Shown here piece after piece: positions 39,520-49,925 of a stretch of 64,000 nucleotides of DNA (positions within the stretch are counted from its first letter, which is position 1; the number at the start of each line of letters is the position of its first letter). The DNA lies in contig CM066032.1 of assembly GCA_033557465.1 (NCBI GenBank), positions 54,844,955 to 54,908,954 on the forward strand. The letters run 5' to 3'. The DNA is from Ichthyophis bannanicus (lineage: Eukaryota; Chordata; Amphibia; Gymnophiona; Ichthyophiidae). Under the pieces are notes generated by a model, which saw nothing but the letters and a program-made list of their open reading frames with translations, had not been told where the DNA came from and searched no databases. The position numbers were made by a program, and so were the translations under genes.

Positions 39520-42366
39520 TTAAACAGGTACACTAAAAAAAATTTTTTTTAAACTGCCTTTAATGTTTCAATTGATTTTTACGTTTTTTGGTGCGCTGAA
39601 TCCAAATCTGGTAACCAATTTGCTCCATCACGTACAGATTTTTTGCTACATTGGGTTAGCAGTCTGAGGTGAACGTTTCAGATTGAGTGCGATCGAGATA
39701 AATGTTTCTTGGATGAATTCTTTATACTAATTGTTTAGTAGTTATTCAAATAAGAATAAAGAAAATTGTAACAAGGCAGCACATAAGAATAGAGTAATGT
39801 CAACAAAACACACTGTGATGGTAGCAAAATTGTCTGCACTTAAAACAGCCACATACATGTGCACAAACATTGAGCATATAAGAGCGAGGTTAGACACAAA
39901 GCAAAGCAAAGAAATGTGCAAAAAATGTTGTACAGGTATGTATGTAAGAATAGAAAACGCAAACCGCACCATTGCAATACATGAAGACAAACACCCGATG
40001 GTGTGAAAATAAAATTCTAATAAATAAGATCCGACACTGTGGTAATAACTAGCAAATTTTTATTTCAAAGTTTAGTAAAAACACGATATTTGTCAACACA
40101 GTTTAGATTTTAAAGTCATTCTTGGGTCAATCAATCTCCTGGTGGGCCCGTTTCTTCTTCCCCCGAATGCTTCTCTTGGTGCGCTGCTTGGCATATTTTT
40201 CATCTGGGGTTTCCCGCAGCAGCAACCAGCAGAAATCAGCCATCATAGTGGTGTTCCATCTTCCTTGGTACCTTCTCTCTGCGTCCTTGATGTCCTGGTG
40301 AAACCTTTCACCTTGTTCTTCACTGTACGCCCCCAAGGTTTCGGGAAAGTAGTTCACATGGGAGTGCAAGAAATGGACTTTCAGGCTCATGTTACAGCCT
40401 TGTTCTTTGAAGACATTGAGCATCCTGGCAACAATATCCTTATAGTTCTCATTCCGCCTGCTCCCCAAGAATTTGAGAACAACATCCTTGAAGGAATCCC
40501 AGGCTTCTTTTTCCTTCTCAGACATCGTTTCAGCGAATGCTCCATCTGAAATGAGTTTCCTTATATCAGGGCCAACAAACACTCCTTCCTTTAGCTTTGC
40601 TTCAGAAAGTCGGGGGAACTTTGAGCAAAGGTACCGAAAGCACTCACCATCTTTTGGAAGGGACTTGATGAATTGCTTAATGAGACCCAACTTAATGTGG
40701 AGAGGTGGTAATAGAATTTTATCACGAGGTACCAAGCTCTCATGAAGAACATTTTTCTCACCGGGTCTCAAATACTCCCGAATTGGCCAGTCTTTTTTCC
40801 CCCAGTGTAGGTCGCGGGCCCGGCTATCCCACAAGCAAAGGAAGCAGGGATATTTGGTGAAACCGGATTGCTGCCCTATAGCATGGATAGAATTTTAAAG
40901 TCTCCACAAATCATCCACTTATGCTCATCATAACGAATCTTCTGAAGAATCAGGGCTAAATTCTCGTATTTTTCTTGGAGAATAACAGAGTGAGCAATAG
41001 GAACTGAAGCGAATGTGTTGCCATTATGAAGAAGAAGAACACCTTTTATGCTGTCTTTTGACGAATCAATGAACAGCCGCCATTCAGCAGGATCATACTT
41101 GAGCTTAAACTTTTCCATCACTCCGTATATATCGTTGCAAAATACCAAATCTTCCTCTTTGCTGAAATACTTCAAAAATTGTGTCTCGCGGTTGCGGTAC
41201 CAATAAAAAGTTGTTCCTGGTGACAATAGATTTTTCTGTTTAAGCCGAGAACCTAGCAGTTGGGCAGCATCTTTTGGGAGTCCTAAATCCCGGACTAAAT
41301 CATTCAATTCAGCTTGAGAGAAAAGTTCAGGTTTCGGATCTGGTTCAGTTTCAAACTCGGAAGTACTGGACTCATCGGGAAAAGCCATCTGATGAGTCTC
41401 ATCATGATCAGAACCGTCCACACAAATATGATCCAAAGATTTTGGTGGTTCAGGCACAGGTACTTCGTTGCTATGAGGCATAGGCCTAATTGCTGAGGGA
41501 AGGTTGGGGTAACTTATTACGTTCTTATTTTTTAAGTTGTATCCCTTCACAATGCAAGAGCAAAAATAGCAGTCACTGCTGTGGTCTCTTTGTTCACACG
41601 CCACATCATAGGTATTCCGAAACGAAATGCTTGTTTTTTACCTTTCATCCATAAGCGTAGATCTTCCTCACATGTCTTGCACACTTTGTGAGGAGCCCAC
41701 GGTTTGTCTTGATCGCCTAACTTCAAACCGAAATAGGCGAAATATACTTTTTTAATAAATGCAGAAATGTTCCTCTGCCGCTTTTTCACGGTATATTCCC
41801 CACAAATAAAACAAAAACTGTCCGGAGAGTTGACGCAACCTCTGGCTCTGTGAGCCATCACAAATACACAGCACTGCAAACTACAACTGTAGTGAACCAC
41901 TTCGGAATAAAGCTGGATTATGACTGAGCAAACAAAAGGTAATAATGAACTTGCAAGAAACTGAAATTTGACAGGAACGTTCATGTCGCAACCACCGTGT
42001 TTGAGCGAGCGAACGAGGCGAGGCGAACAGGAAAGAACATGCGCCAGCGCGAGTACTGGATTTAGCCCCCCGCCTCCCAATTGTCCTGTTAATGTATAAA
42101 ATGAATACAAAACACTCTAAAATATCATGAGGGAGTGTTTCTAGTTAGTTAACCATTACAACCTCTATTTTGGGCCAAGAAAATAAACTGCAGTCGGCTA
42201 AAAAGAAATTATGTGAACATTCCTTATATGGGTAAGAAATCTAATTTTGCAAGAAAATGTGACGTGATGGAACATTTTGGCTATTTTTCCTGGATTCAGC
42301 ACCCCAAAATCTATAGGAATCAGTTGCAAAACTGGAGGCAGTTTTTTGGTAGTGTACCTGTGTTAA
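39520..42366 (-). mobile_element. TTAA-targeting DNA transposon, 2.85 kb
   Basis: Both ends are TTAA: TTAA-ACAGGTACACTA at 39520 and, on the other strand, TTAA-CACAGGTACACTA at 42366. Inverted similarity continues inward for over 100 bases (39524-39640 against 42260-42362), sharing 'ggcagttt', 'tggattcagc' and 'acgtgatgga'. The interior encodes one transposase-like protein on the minus strand. TTAA targets are used by piggyBac and Kolobok elements. The protein does not look like piggyBac to me, and the superfamily is left open. Confidence 0.82.
40127..41858 (-). pseudogene. Transposase-like protein with zinc-finger N-terminus
   Basis: Start chosen at ATG 41858 (MAHRARGCVNSPDSFCFICG). The N-terminal zinc module has CFICGEY and CKTCEEDL with DQDKPWAPHKV between them. 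Near 41555 comes a further CYFCSC pair. An acidic linker (41480-41330) follows. The core has RLFIDSSKD (about 41065), ICGDFK (about 40905), a CFLCLWDSR pair (about 40840), PPLHIKLGLIKQFIKSLP and SEEQGERFHQD (about 40300). Those Asp, Asp and Glu residues are good DDE candidates. Two single-base frameshifts (near 41605 and 40885) break about 575 codons. The family is widespread in animal genomes as unnamed ORFs. The transposase role is inferred from its TTAA/TIR context. Confidence 0.75.
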
Positions 42367-42447
42367 AGATTGGAAATTGTCAAATCATGACAGGAAATTT
42401 TTGAGGTATAAACACATTGATTAGACAGGAAAGCACAGCACACAGAG
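42367..42447. other. Short spacer between transposon and SINE
   Basis: No recognised feature. It belongs to the flank of the split ORF1 locus. Confidence 0.3.
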
Positions 42448-42632
42448 AACTATTTTACAGGGAACATGGGCTATGGAGGGTTAAGTGGCTTGCCCAAGAC
42501 CACAAGGAGCACCTGTGGGACTAGAAACCCCAGTCCTTCCGGCCCAAGGTTGCTGTCCTCTAGTGGGATTTGAACCCCTGACCTTCTGGCCTGAAGTACC
42601 TTGCCCCAACCACTAGGCCACTCCTCCACTCC
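42448..42632 (-). mobile_element. SINE family S1, 3' truncated
   Basis: Complement of the S1 head: 'ggatttgaacccctgacc' (B box) and 'cactaggccactcctcc' (A box). It starts in the 'ttttacagggaacatgggc' region also seen in the copy at 62.4 kb, so the tail is absent. Confidence 0.8.
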
Positions 42633-43470
42633 ACTTTACCCTCAACAGGGAAGATTGAAGAGAACACCACCTGTGCACCAATCTGCTTCGCACTCTGTCA
42701 GAGCCATGAAATCACTTTTGATATGCTCAAAATATCATTTGTGCCGACATGGATGAGCAACATCAGATAATAGTCATTAGGCTTGATGAGTCTCGGCAAA
42801 CTCTCCATAATATCTTGGATTTCAGCACCTTGCAGACAGCACACTTCTCTGGACATCAAGTCTGATCACAAATGGATGCCTCAGTAACCCTCAGAGGAGA
42901 GTCACCAACCACCTCTACCCTTCACTTCCTTGTGGTCACTGATTCTGCAACTTTGGGGTGTTTGAGCTCTGGTTCTTCCCTTTCCTGGGATGCTTGCACC
43001 TCCTCCAGTTCTTGGGCTGTATACTGGTTCTTCAGTTCAAGGGCTGGAGGAGTTGGATTGTTGATTCAGCAGGCTCTGGTGACTTGTGTCCAACTCTCTT
43101 CATTCTGAAGCCTCCCATCTTCACCTCTGCCGGAGAGCTTGGATGTTTCAAGAAGCATCTCATCAATATACTTCTCACTGTCTCAAATGCTTTTCAGCCT
43201 TGCCAGCTCTTCTCTGAGCTCCTCCACTTATTTCATGAGAGCTTCAGCTTGCAGGCATCCTTCACATTGAACTGGTCCTTCGACTGGCATTGAGCTCTCT
43301 GTCTGGACAGAGGTAGAAGCTGTAATGTGGGCAAAGGCTTTGGCAATACAATTTTTCCAAAGCCATCATTCAGTTCCTGGAGCTTTGGTACCTGCTGAAG
43401 TAAAAAGAGGCACCTACCAAAGCTCCTAACTTTTCCTCAGCTGTCCTTTAAGAGAAAAAGCAGCTAACCT
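42633..43470 (-). pseudogene. LINE ORF1 esterase, N-terminal piece
   Basis: Minus-strand fragments include VVGDSPLRVTEASICDQ (about 42910-42860, with the Gly-Asp-Ser nucleophile block kept) and LLIHVGTNDIL (about 42765). Upstream (about 43300-43100) is Glu/Leu-rich sequence compatible with a coiled coil. Many stops and frameshifts. These blocks are typical of LINE ORF1 esterases in CR1-type elements. This differs in sequence from the ORF1 at 7.5-8.3 kb. Confidence 0.62.
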
Positions 43471-43966
43471 CTTTTATGTGTGTTCTAGCAGTGCTGTTCT
43501 ATGTCCCTGTGTGTAGCTAATTGGGGAGTTGCCCTTTAAAGCAAGAATGCTCACATGGCGTGGGTGGGAGCTGGGGTGGGTAGGGAGGGATCAATCACCT
43601 GATGAGGTCAGTGGCTTCAAAGAACTTGGTCTGAGTGAAAAGCTGGAAGAAGAAACAATGAGCTCTAACAGACAGAGCTATGCACAATTCCACAAAAAAT
43701 TTCCCTTTTGCAATATAGAAAATAATTAGCTTTTAAAAATGAAAACCAAAACGCCCTTAAGAGCTCTCAGGCAGAGAGATTGTATTTCAAAGCCACACAG
43801 TATTATCTTGTTTGCAATGGAGTCCCTGTTAGGAATTCTTTGGTTTATTGTTTCTAAATTTCAGAGCTGCTCAAACAATTCTTTCTGTCTAGAGTAGGCA
43901 ATAATCCACTCTTCCATCATAGCTTTTAGCATTTTTCATCTTAAAGTGGTGTTGTATTCCTAGGGG
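43471..43966. other. Unclassified interval
   Basis: It may be the 5' region of the LINE whose ORF1 precedes it. No firm ORF or repeat structure. Confidence 0.3.
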
Positions 43967-44106
43967 AATGCAGGGCCAGCGTAAGGAGATGAGACACCCT
44001 TGGGGAACGTCATCCCTTGGGCCCCTCTCCCCTCTGGTGCTCATTGCTGCTGCTGCCGCCCATCCTGGGACGTGCAGCAGTGGTAATGGACACAAACAAC
44101 ACTGTG

Positions 44107-44404
44107 GCATTTATTTTATTTATTTAACCAGTTTTCTATACTGCCTTATCCTGCAATGAAAGCAGCTTACATTATGTAATCAATGCAAACAGCTACTGGA
44201 TACATCCCCTTGTCCCCAAAAGGCTCATGATCTGTGTGTACCTGAAGCAACAGAGGGTTAAGTGGCTTGTCCAGGGCCACAAGGAGTGCCTAGAGGACTA
44301 GAAGCCCCAGTCCCTCCACCTGAGATTTCTGTCCCCAGGTAGGAATTGAACCGCTGGCCCTCAAGCCTGAGGTACTGTGTCCTAACTACTAGGCCACGCC
44401 TCCC
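44107..44404 (-). mobile_element. SINE family S1
   Basis: Complete minus-strand copy: a (TTTA)n tail complement at 44107-44130, 'ctatactgccttatcctgc', the B-box complement near 44344 and 'aggccacgcctccc' at the head. More diverged than the copies at 2.1 and 62.3 kb. Confidence 0.75.
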
Positions 44405-44530
44405 TTACCTTTAAACTTTGGTGCTCATCTCCAAGGTCCAATGCTGACTTCCTGTTTGTAGCAGGAAGTCAGCATCGGACATCAGAAGGGCAGAAGCAAA
44501 TAGCCCTGCAGTGCCAAAGTTTAAAGGTAA
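44403..44530. repeat. Hairpin with nested inverted repeats
   Basis: Outer arms TTACCTTTAAACTTTGG (44405) and CCAAAGTTTAAAGGTAA (44512), inner arms ATGCTGACTTCCTG and CAGGAAGTCAGCAT around 44455. A MITE-like structure of about 125 bp. Confidence 0.7.
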
Positions 44531-44655
44531 GTGCCACAGTGTTCTTTGTATCCAATGCCTCTGCTACATGCTCCAGAGAGGGATGATATTGCCCCCGGAG
44601 AGCAGACACTCTAGGTGACCACCTAGTTCACCTAATGGCAGCACCGACCCTAGGG

Positions 44656-45009
44656 ACGTGATACTGTTGAAGTTTCTAAAGCAGTAAAAAAAACCTGTTT
44701 AAATAAATAAAATGCCCACCAAATTTTCCATTTCATACATAAAAAGGTTACATTTTCCTCTACCCTGGTTTCTTCCATATAGCTAAGGTTACCAGATTTT
44801 TTGCAGGCAAATCCAGGGCACTTATCCAATGATGGGTGGGTGGGGGGAATAGGGGTGGAAAAGTTCCCCTCAATACAATGTAATGGGGGTGGGAGAGGGA
44901 AGAGGAGTCATTCTCTTCTCCCTATCAATCCCATAACAGCAACAATATCACTTCCAAGCAGACAAATCACCCAAGAAATAGAAACAGTGATGAATTTCCC
45001 CACTTACTA
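44656..45009. other. Unclassified interval
   Basis: No ORF or recognised repeat beyond short purine-rich runs. Confidence 0.3.
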
Positions 45010-45393
45010 TGCAAAATGATATAAATTTATTTATTTATTTTTATTTATTAACATTTTTTATATACCGCACTATTCGATATCAGCGCGGTTTACATGGAAC
45101 AAGAAACTTCAGACAAGTTACATTTATCTGGTCATTACATATAACAGGGAAATCAACCTGGATAACAGGAGCAACTATATACAAAAACAACAGCAAGAAC
45201 AACTATGTACATACAAGGGTCATCTTGTCTGAAAAGTGTACTGATAATCTGGTAAAGTAGTGTATGTGCTGTTGAGTCAGGAAAGATTACGTTGTCGGAA
45301 GGTAATTATTGATATTTGGGTGTAACTGTATTACTTTGTTCTCTGGGAAGTATTTGAGGAAAAGGTGATGTTTCAGGGCCTTCTTGAACTGGC

Positions 45394-46579
45394 TCAGATC
45401 AGAGATGGCCCTAATGTGTGCTGGAAGGGTGTTCCAAAGTTTTGGAGCACATAAACTGAAGGCTCGGCTTGCTGTTGTCGAGTGTATCTTATGATTTTCT
45501 TTGGTACCATTAGCATATTTAGTTCCGCGGTTCTTCTTAGTCTGTTGGGTGCGATTGGATGGATCATCTCCAATAATGAGGTGGGGGCGAGACCTTTGTA
45601 TGCTTTAAATGCCAGGAGCAGAGTTTTGAAAGTGATTCTCGCTTGAATAGGAAGCCAATGTAGTTGTTTTAGAAGGGGTGTTACATGTTCTCTTTTGGGT
45701 AGCCCAAAAAGCACCCTTGCTGCACTGTTCAAGGCGAGTTGAAGAGGATTTAAAGTAGATTGAGGAAGCCCTTGTAGTATGGAGTTTGAGAAGTCAAAAT
45801 GGGGAATGATTAGAGCCTGGTAGACAGTACGGAAATCAGCCGGATCAATCAGTTGACGGAGATGTCTGAGGGAGCGGATTTTGAAATAAACTGCTCTTAC
45901 TGTGTTGGAAATGTGAGTCTTGAAGTCCAGATTTTGATCAAGAGTCACTCCTAGGTATCGGATATGGGGTTTTACTTGAAGCTTGGCATCTTGAACATCC
46001 AGGAATGTAGGTGGTATGAAGTTCGAGTTCCTTGAGATAAAGAGAACTTCCGTTTTTTTATGTTGGATTCTGAGATTTTGAGTCAGTAGCCAATTTGATA
46101 TGGCGTTAAAACAGTTGGTTAAGGGGGTGAGGTCCATCTTATCTACGCAGAACAGCATGTATAATAACACGCCATCAGCATATATCATACAGTTGACATT
46201 AAAAGATCTAATGATGTTACATATAGGTTGCATATATATGTTAAATAGTAATGATGAGAGAGAGGATCCTTGCGGGACTCCTTGTCCTTGATGAAACGGA
46301 TCTGATATTTCTCCATTTGATCGCACATGCTGCCATCTGTCTGACAAGTATGAGTTACACCATTCGAGTGCGTTTCCACAGAGGCCCTTCTCTTTTAGGC
46401 GGATAATAAGAAGCTCGTGACAAACCGAGTCAAAAGCAGCTGCAATATCCAAAAAGATGAGTACAAAACCCTGTCGGATGTTGTCAATACCAGAGTTTAT
46501 GCTATTGAGGAGGGTGGTAAGGAGCGTCTCGACCCCTTGAGATTCTCTGAATCCATGTTGACAAGTATCCAACGGCGCT
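45394..46579 (-). pseudogene. L2 reverse transcriptase, main part
   Basis: 392 codons are open from the LTR junction: TCQHGFRESQGVETLLTTLL, LIFLDIAAAFDSVCHELLI (about 46470), QGVPQGSSLSSLLFNIYMQP (about 46270), CMIYADGVLLYML (about 46180), YLGVTLDQNLDFKTHISN (about 45950) and VTPLLKQLHWLPIQARITF (about 45660). The catalytic box is YADG, so the second active-site Asp is replaced by Gly (GAC to GGC). The frame is otherwise intact, so this RT is dead by point mutation. The C-terminus ends FGTPFQHTLG... as in the sister copy's terminal region. Confidence 0.87.
46576..46579. repeat. Left 4-bp target site duplication of solo LTR
   Basis: CGCT, also at 48088-48091. Excision in silico joins the L2 frame as ...DHIDAEAPLDTCQHGF... 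Confidence 0.8.
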
Positions 46580-46630
46580 TGTGATAAGGAAGCTTATCAT
46601 AGCTCAGGTAGGAGCTATAGAAAAGATGAT

Positions 46631-47488
46631 GTGACTCTGAACAAGCAACCTGTCAGTTCTGGTAGAAGCAAGAAAACAGAGTTTTCACATAAAAGACTAC
46701 CAGTCCCAGAATGCACCAGGTTTCCAGCAGCCATGAGGGAGGCTGAAGTGAGAGAATGTGTATGCAATCAAGAGAGCTATGAGGTAATCCCTAAGCACTC
46801 ATCTCAAAGGGCAGGGCCTGATTCAACACAGCTGCGCTGTGTTAGGGAGCAGCACACATTAGAACAGGATAAGAACAGAGCTTATTTTTCAGATAACAGT
46901 TACTACAAGCTCCAGCCTGGCTTCAAGGAGAGTTTGAAGAACAGCTTCAGCAAAAGCCAAGCAGATAGAGAGAGAAGGAAACTCTCTGGAAGGAAGAGAA
47001 GAAAGCCCATTGGAAGGTCTGGGAGATTCCAAGGCAGTACCCATACTGGGAGGTATTCCAAATGCCAGCAGAGTCCATTGGACTGGATTCAGCCAGAGGA
47101 ATGGATTGGCAGAGATAGGAATCACCAGTGGCTACCTGGAAGAGAGAAGACTACATGTGGAAGGGACTTTCAGACCAAGGCCAGAAGGTATGTGAGAGAA
47201 GATCCAGTGTCCAGGGATCAAGATTGGAAGGCTGGACATCAGAATTGGATTACATATTGGCCAGGCTATACAGAGAGAAATAATGATAGCAGGAGAGGCT
47301 CAGGTATGAACACTGATCCAGACCCTATCTATAATAGAGAATGGCAGCAAGGGAATAAGCATTCTCATGATAATGCCTTAATGAAAGACTCGTCTGTGCC
47401 AATGTATGATAGTGACCATATGCTAATTGATACAGCAGATGAAAATACAGTTTACATGGACTGTTCTCTATCTAAATGCTTTTGCTAG
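46631..47488 (+). CDS. LTR-borne ORF in solo LTR B
   Basis: 285 codons from a GTG codon; the frame is open from the LTR start at 46580, and the first ATG is at about residue 36. The sequence is hydrophilic: Ser/Arg/Lys-rich in the middle (ADRERRKLSGRKRRKP), Trp/Gln/Arg-rich (DWKAGHQNWITYWPG), then an acidic stretch and the C-terminus ENTVYMDCSLSKCFC. It shares with the other two LTR ORFs the position, frame relative to the LTR start, basic-to-acidic layout and the Met-Asp-Cys tail. I do not recognise it. No similarity to envelope proteins was seen, nor any membrane segment. Confidence 0.7.
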   Translation: MTLNKQPVSSGRSKKTEFSHKRLPVPECTRFPAAMREAEVRECVCNQESYEVIPKHSSQRAGPDSTQLRCVREQHTLEQDKNRAYFSDNSYYKLQPGFKESLKNSFSKSQADRERRKLSGRKRRKPIGRSGRFQGSTHTGRYSKCQQSPLDWIQPEEWIGRDRNHQWLPGREKTTCGRDFQTKARRYVREDPVSRDQDWKAGHQNWITYWPGYTERNNDSRRGSGMNTDPDPIYNREWQQGNKHSHDNALMKDSSVPMYDSDHMLIDTADENTVYMDCSLSKCFC

Positions 47489-48087
47489 CTTACTCTGAGC
47501 AAACACATCAGCCATCACAAAGAAACCTAACTTTGTTCTTTATTTCCACTGCAAACAGCTCTTAAAGCAGGAGTTGGGCTCACACAGTAGCAGCCAGCCA
47601 GCTAAAGGCTTTCAGCTGGTTAATTGATAGTAATTGAAGCTGCACCTGATTGTGTGTGTGAGCAAGGGAGAATCACTGCTGAGATCTGCGTGGAAAATAA
47701 GCAGAAGTTAACCTAACCAGCAAAGTTTATTCTTTTCTTTGTGCCTTTGTATTTGGTAATTATTTGCTAAGAAAACATTAGCTAATTGCCTGACAAGCTG
47801 AAGGTTGTTTTCTGGTTTACTTTGTGACTTTTTGTTATCCATTTTAAACACTGCAAGCAAGTAACCTCATTTATAGTGCTATCAAGCATACATGTGCTGG
47901 GTGAATTAAACCCCATCAATAAAAAGTATTTTATTGATCTTACCACTTGGTTTCACAACTCAAATTATTGTCATCAGCTGTGTTTGGGAGTGAATGAACT
48001 ACAATACCCACAATACTTTGCAAGAATCATATGAATATATGCATCGTCAAGATTGTGTAAGTTCTCACCCTAGGCAGCCGTCTGACA
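47489..48087 (+). promoter_or_regulatory. Presumed U3 promoter/R/U5 part of solo LTR B
   Basis: About 600 bases after the ORF stop with no ORF. Contains 'aataaaaagtattttattg' at about 47917, where AATAAA would fall in R. A TATA-like 'tttata' at 47869 is a weak candidate. Confidence 0.4.
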
Positions 48088-49071
48088 CGCTTCAGCGTCA
48101 ATGTGGTCCTGCAATTGCCTGTAGACTACTTTTTCAATTATTTTTGTGTGTTTGTTTAGGTCTGTGTTGCTTGAATGTTGTTTGTTTTGAGTAGGGATCT
48201 GGAACATAATGAGCTTATGGTCTGACCAAGGGACCGCTGTAATTGATAACAGTATGTTTTGGAGTTGGTTATGAACTGATTGTGGAACAAATATGAGGTC
48301 AAGAATATTGCCTTTTACGTGTGTAGATTGTTGTACTACTTGCTTGTATCCTAGGATTTCCAGGGCATCTATAAAGGCTTATGATTGGTTGTCTTGTAGG
48401 GATGGTAAGTTAATGTCTCCTAGAATCCAGTTGGGTCTATTTGGGTTCAGTGTGTTGGAGGCGAGGTTTATAATAGCTGGCAATTCGTCTGGGGAGGATG
48501 ATGGAGCTCTGTATAGTAAGTTTATGGAACAGAGGTTGTTAGAGATAGAGACGGTTTCCAGGTGGTTGTTGCTAGTAGAGTTATCCATTTTGAACTGGAG
48601 TTCTGTCTTGGAGAGGATTAGTACCCCTCCACCTCTTCTGTTTTGTCTGTTGCTGGTGAAAACTACGAAATTATTGGGGAGGAGCTGGTTGAGGATTATA
48701 TTATCTTCAGGAGACAACCATGTTTCGGTGACCATAAGGATGTCAAGGTTGTGAGATGTTATAATGTCTGTGATAACTGGCCATTTTTTACGAAGAGAGC
48801 GAGCATTAATGAGGGCACATTTTAGAGTGTGGGGTTGATTGTGGTTTTCTAGATTTAACTTTGTAGTGTGTTGAAGAGGTATATGTAATAGATAATGATG
48901 ATGAGATCGGTGGGTCCAATTTATATTGTGGTGACTTGTGCCTGACCATTTTCTCCAGTTGTTATGTAAGATAGGTATATAATTGTGTGAAGAGATTAGA
49001 GCTAGGATACTTGGTAGCAGACCTATGAGAAAGAGGTATAGGCCTAATGTTATCTTGATGGAGAGGACCAT
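48088..49071 (-). pseudogene. L2 RT start and endonuclease
   Basis: Near the LTR junction the frame gives KIIEKVVYRQLQDHID (about 48165-48095), the RT N-terminal segment. Upstream, 48379-49071 is 230 codons open: CALINARSLRKKWPVI (about 48810), DILMVTETWLSPEDN (about 48735), RRGGGVLILSKTELQF (about 48630), LLYRAPSSSPDELP and ILGDINLPSLQ (about 48415). Between them (48180-48378) the terminal endonuclease region is in other frames. The N-terminal MVLSIKITLGLYLFLIG is hydrophobic. The EN-RT linker appears shortened relative to the sister copy at 32-37 kb. Confidence 0.8.
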
Positions 49072-49290
49072 TCTCGGCCTGTGTCAAGGGACCGCTGTGT
49101 CAATGAGGAGAAGAATACTGCAAGGGGAGGGGGGAATTTATAGCAGGAGCTGAGAGGACCACGCGCCCAATGGCGCGAACTTTTAAGGCCTGCTGGAGCG
49201 CCCCGATTGGGCGGTGATGGTGCCGCTGCTCCTCCTGCTGCCGGAGGCTCTATCCCCAGACTGGGGAGAGCTGCTGATGGTGGCAGGGGC
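49072..49290 (-). promoter_or_regulatory. L2 5' UTR, GC-rich
   Basis: CpG-containing, GC-rich stretch ('cgcgcccaatggcgcgaac', 'gatggtgccgctgctcc') directly upstream of the endonuclease ORF. It probably carries the internal promoter. Confidence 0.5.
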
Positions 49291-49319
49291 TGATGTAAAT
49301 TCCAAAAACTGATATTCTA

Positions 49320-49710
49320 ATCACTGAATTGAAAATAAAATTATTTTTAATACCTTTGCTGTCTGACCAGTTTTTCAGTCTCTGGTTTCTGCTTTTGTCT
49401 TTCTGTCTTCTCTTAACACTCTTCCCGGGGTGTTCTGTCCATTTGTCATTTCTTTTCTCCACTCCTGTCTTCACTTTCTCCCCTACATCCATCTCTGACA
49501 TTGATCTTTTAACTTTCTTCCATTTATTTTTTTGCTTCTTTATCCTCTGATTTCAGCCCTCCTCTTCAGTCAATCCTCAGTCTCCCCCTTTTCTACTGCA
49601 TTTACCTATAGTTTTCATCTCCCTTACCCCATCCCTCTCAGTCATTTCCCATCTTTCTCTCCTTTCCCATTCTCTCACTAATTCCCCCTTCTCTCCATAT
49701 TCCTTCTCTC
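49320..49710 (+). repeat. CT-rich dispersed repeat R
   Basis: Starts 'aaaataaaattattttta', then 'ctgtctgaccag' and 'ggtttctgcttttgtc'. Related to 22.74 kb and, inverted, 50.96-51.41 kb. Confidence 0.5.
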
Positions 49711-49711
49711 T

Positions 49712-49831
49712 GGCCCTTGGGGAAACTGCTAGGTACGTATGACCTAGATTGGCCACTGTTGGAAACAGGATACTGGGCTTGATGGACCTTGGTCTGACCT
49801 AGTATGGCAAATCTTATGTTCTTATGTTCTT
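49712..49831 (+). mobile_element. CR1 3' end, tail-only copy
   Basis: 'ggggaaactgctaggtacg' through 'tactgggcttgatggacc' to 'cttatgttcttatgttcttg', matching the 3' ends at 22.6 and 59.9 kb. About 120 bp, extreme 5' truncation. Confidence 0.9.
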
Positions 49832-49925
49832 GTTCAGTATCTCCCACTCTCTTTCCTTCTCCCTGCTACATATCCAACATTTTTTGTTCTCCAGGCTCCA
49901 TATTCAAAGTAAAAATATGTAGACA

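Larger units (their letters stand above)
43967..44655. mobile_element. Possible hAT-like element containing a SINE
   Basis: Left end CAGGGCCAGCGTAAGG and right end (complement) CTAGGGTCGGTGCTGCC are similar in type to hAT termini. The flanking 8 bp do not match well. A SINE and a hairpin repeat lie inside. Tentative. Confidence 0.35.
46580..48087 (+). repeat. Solo LTR B (1508 bp) with long ORF
   Basis: Starts TGTGATAAGG, ends GTCTGACA and is flanked by CGCT. No internal element region is present, so it is a product of LTR-LTR recombination. From its first base, frame 1 is open until a stop at 47488. AATAAA at about 47917 is a candidate polyadenylation signal. Confidence 0.85.
45010..49290 (-). 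mobile_element. L2-clade LINE (subfamily C), near full length, split by solo LTR
   Basis: Minus strand: the 3' end is an AAAT-type tail (45020-45055) and a UTR with 'atataccgcactattcgata'. RT is at 45394-46579 and 48088-48180. The endonuclease is at 48180-49071, and a GC-rich 5' region extends to about 49290. The solo LTR at 46580-48087 interrupts RT with a 4-bp duplication. Removing it restores a continuous RT frame. Confidence 0.88.
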
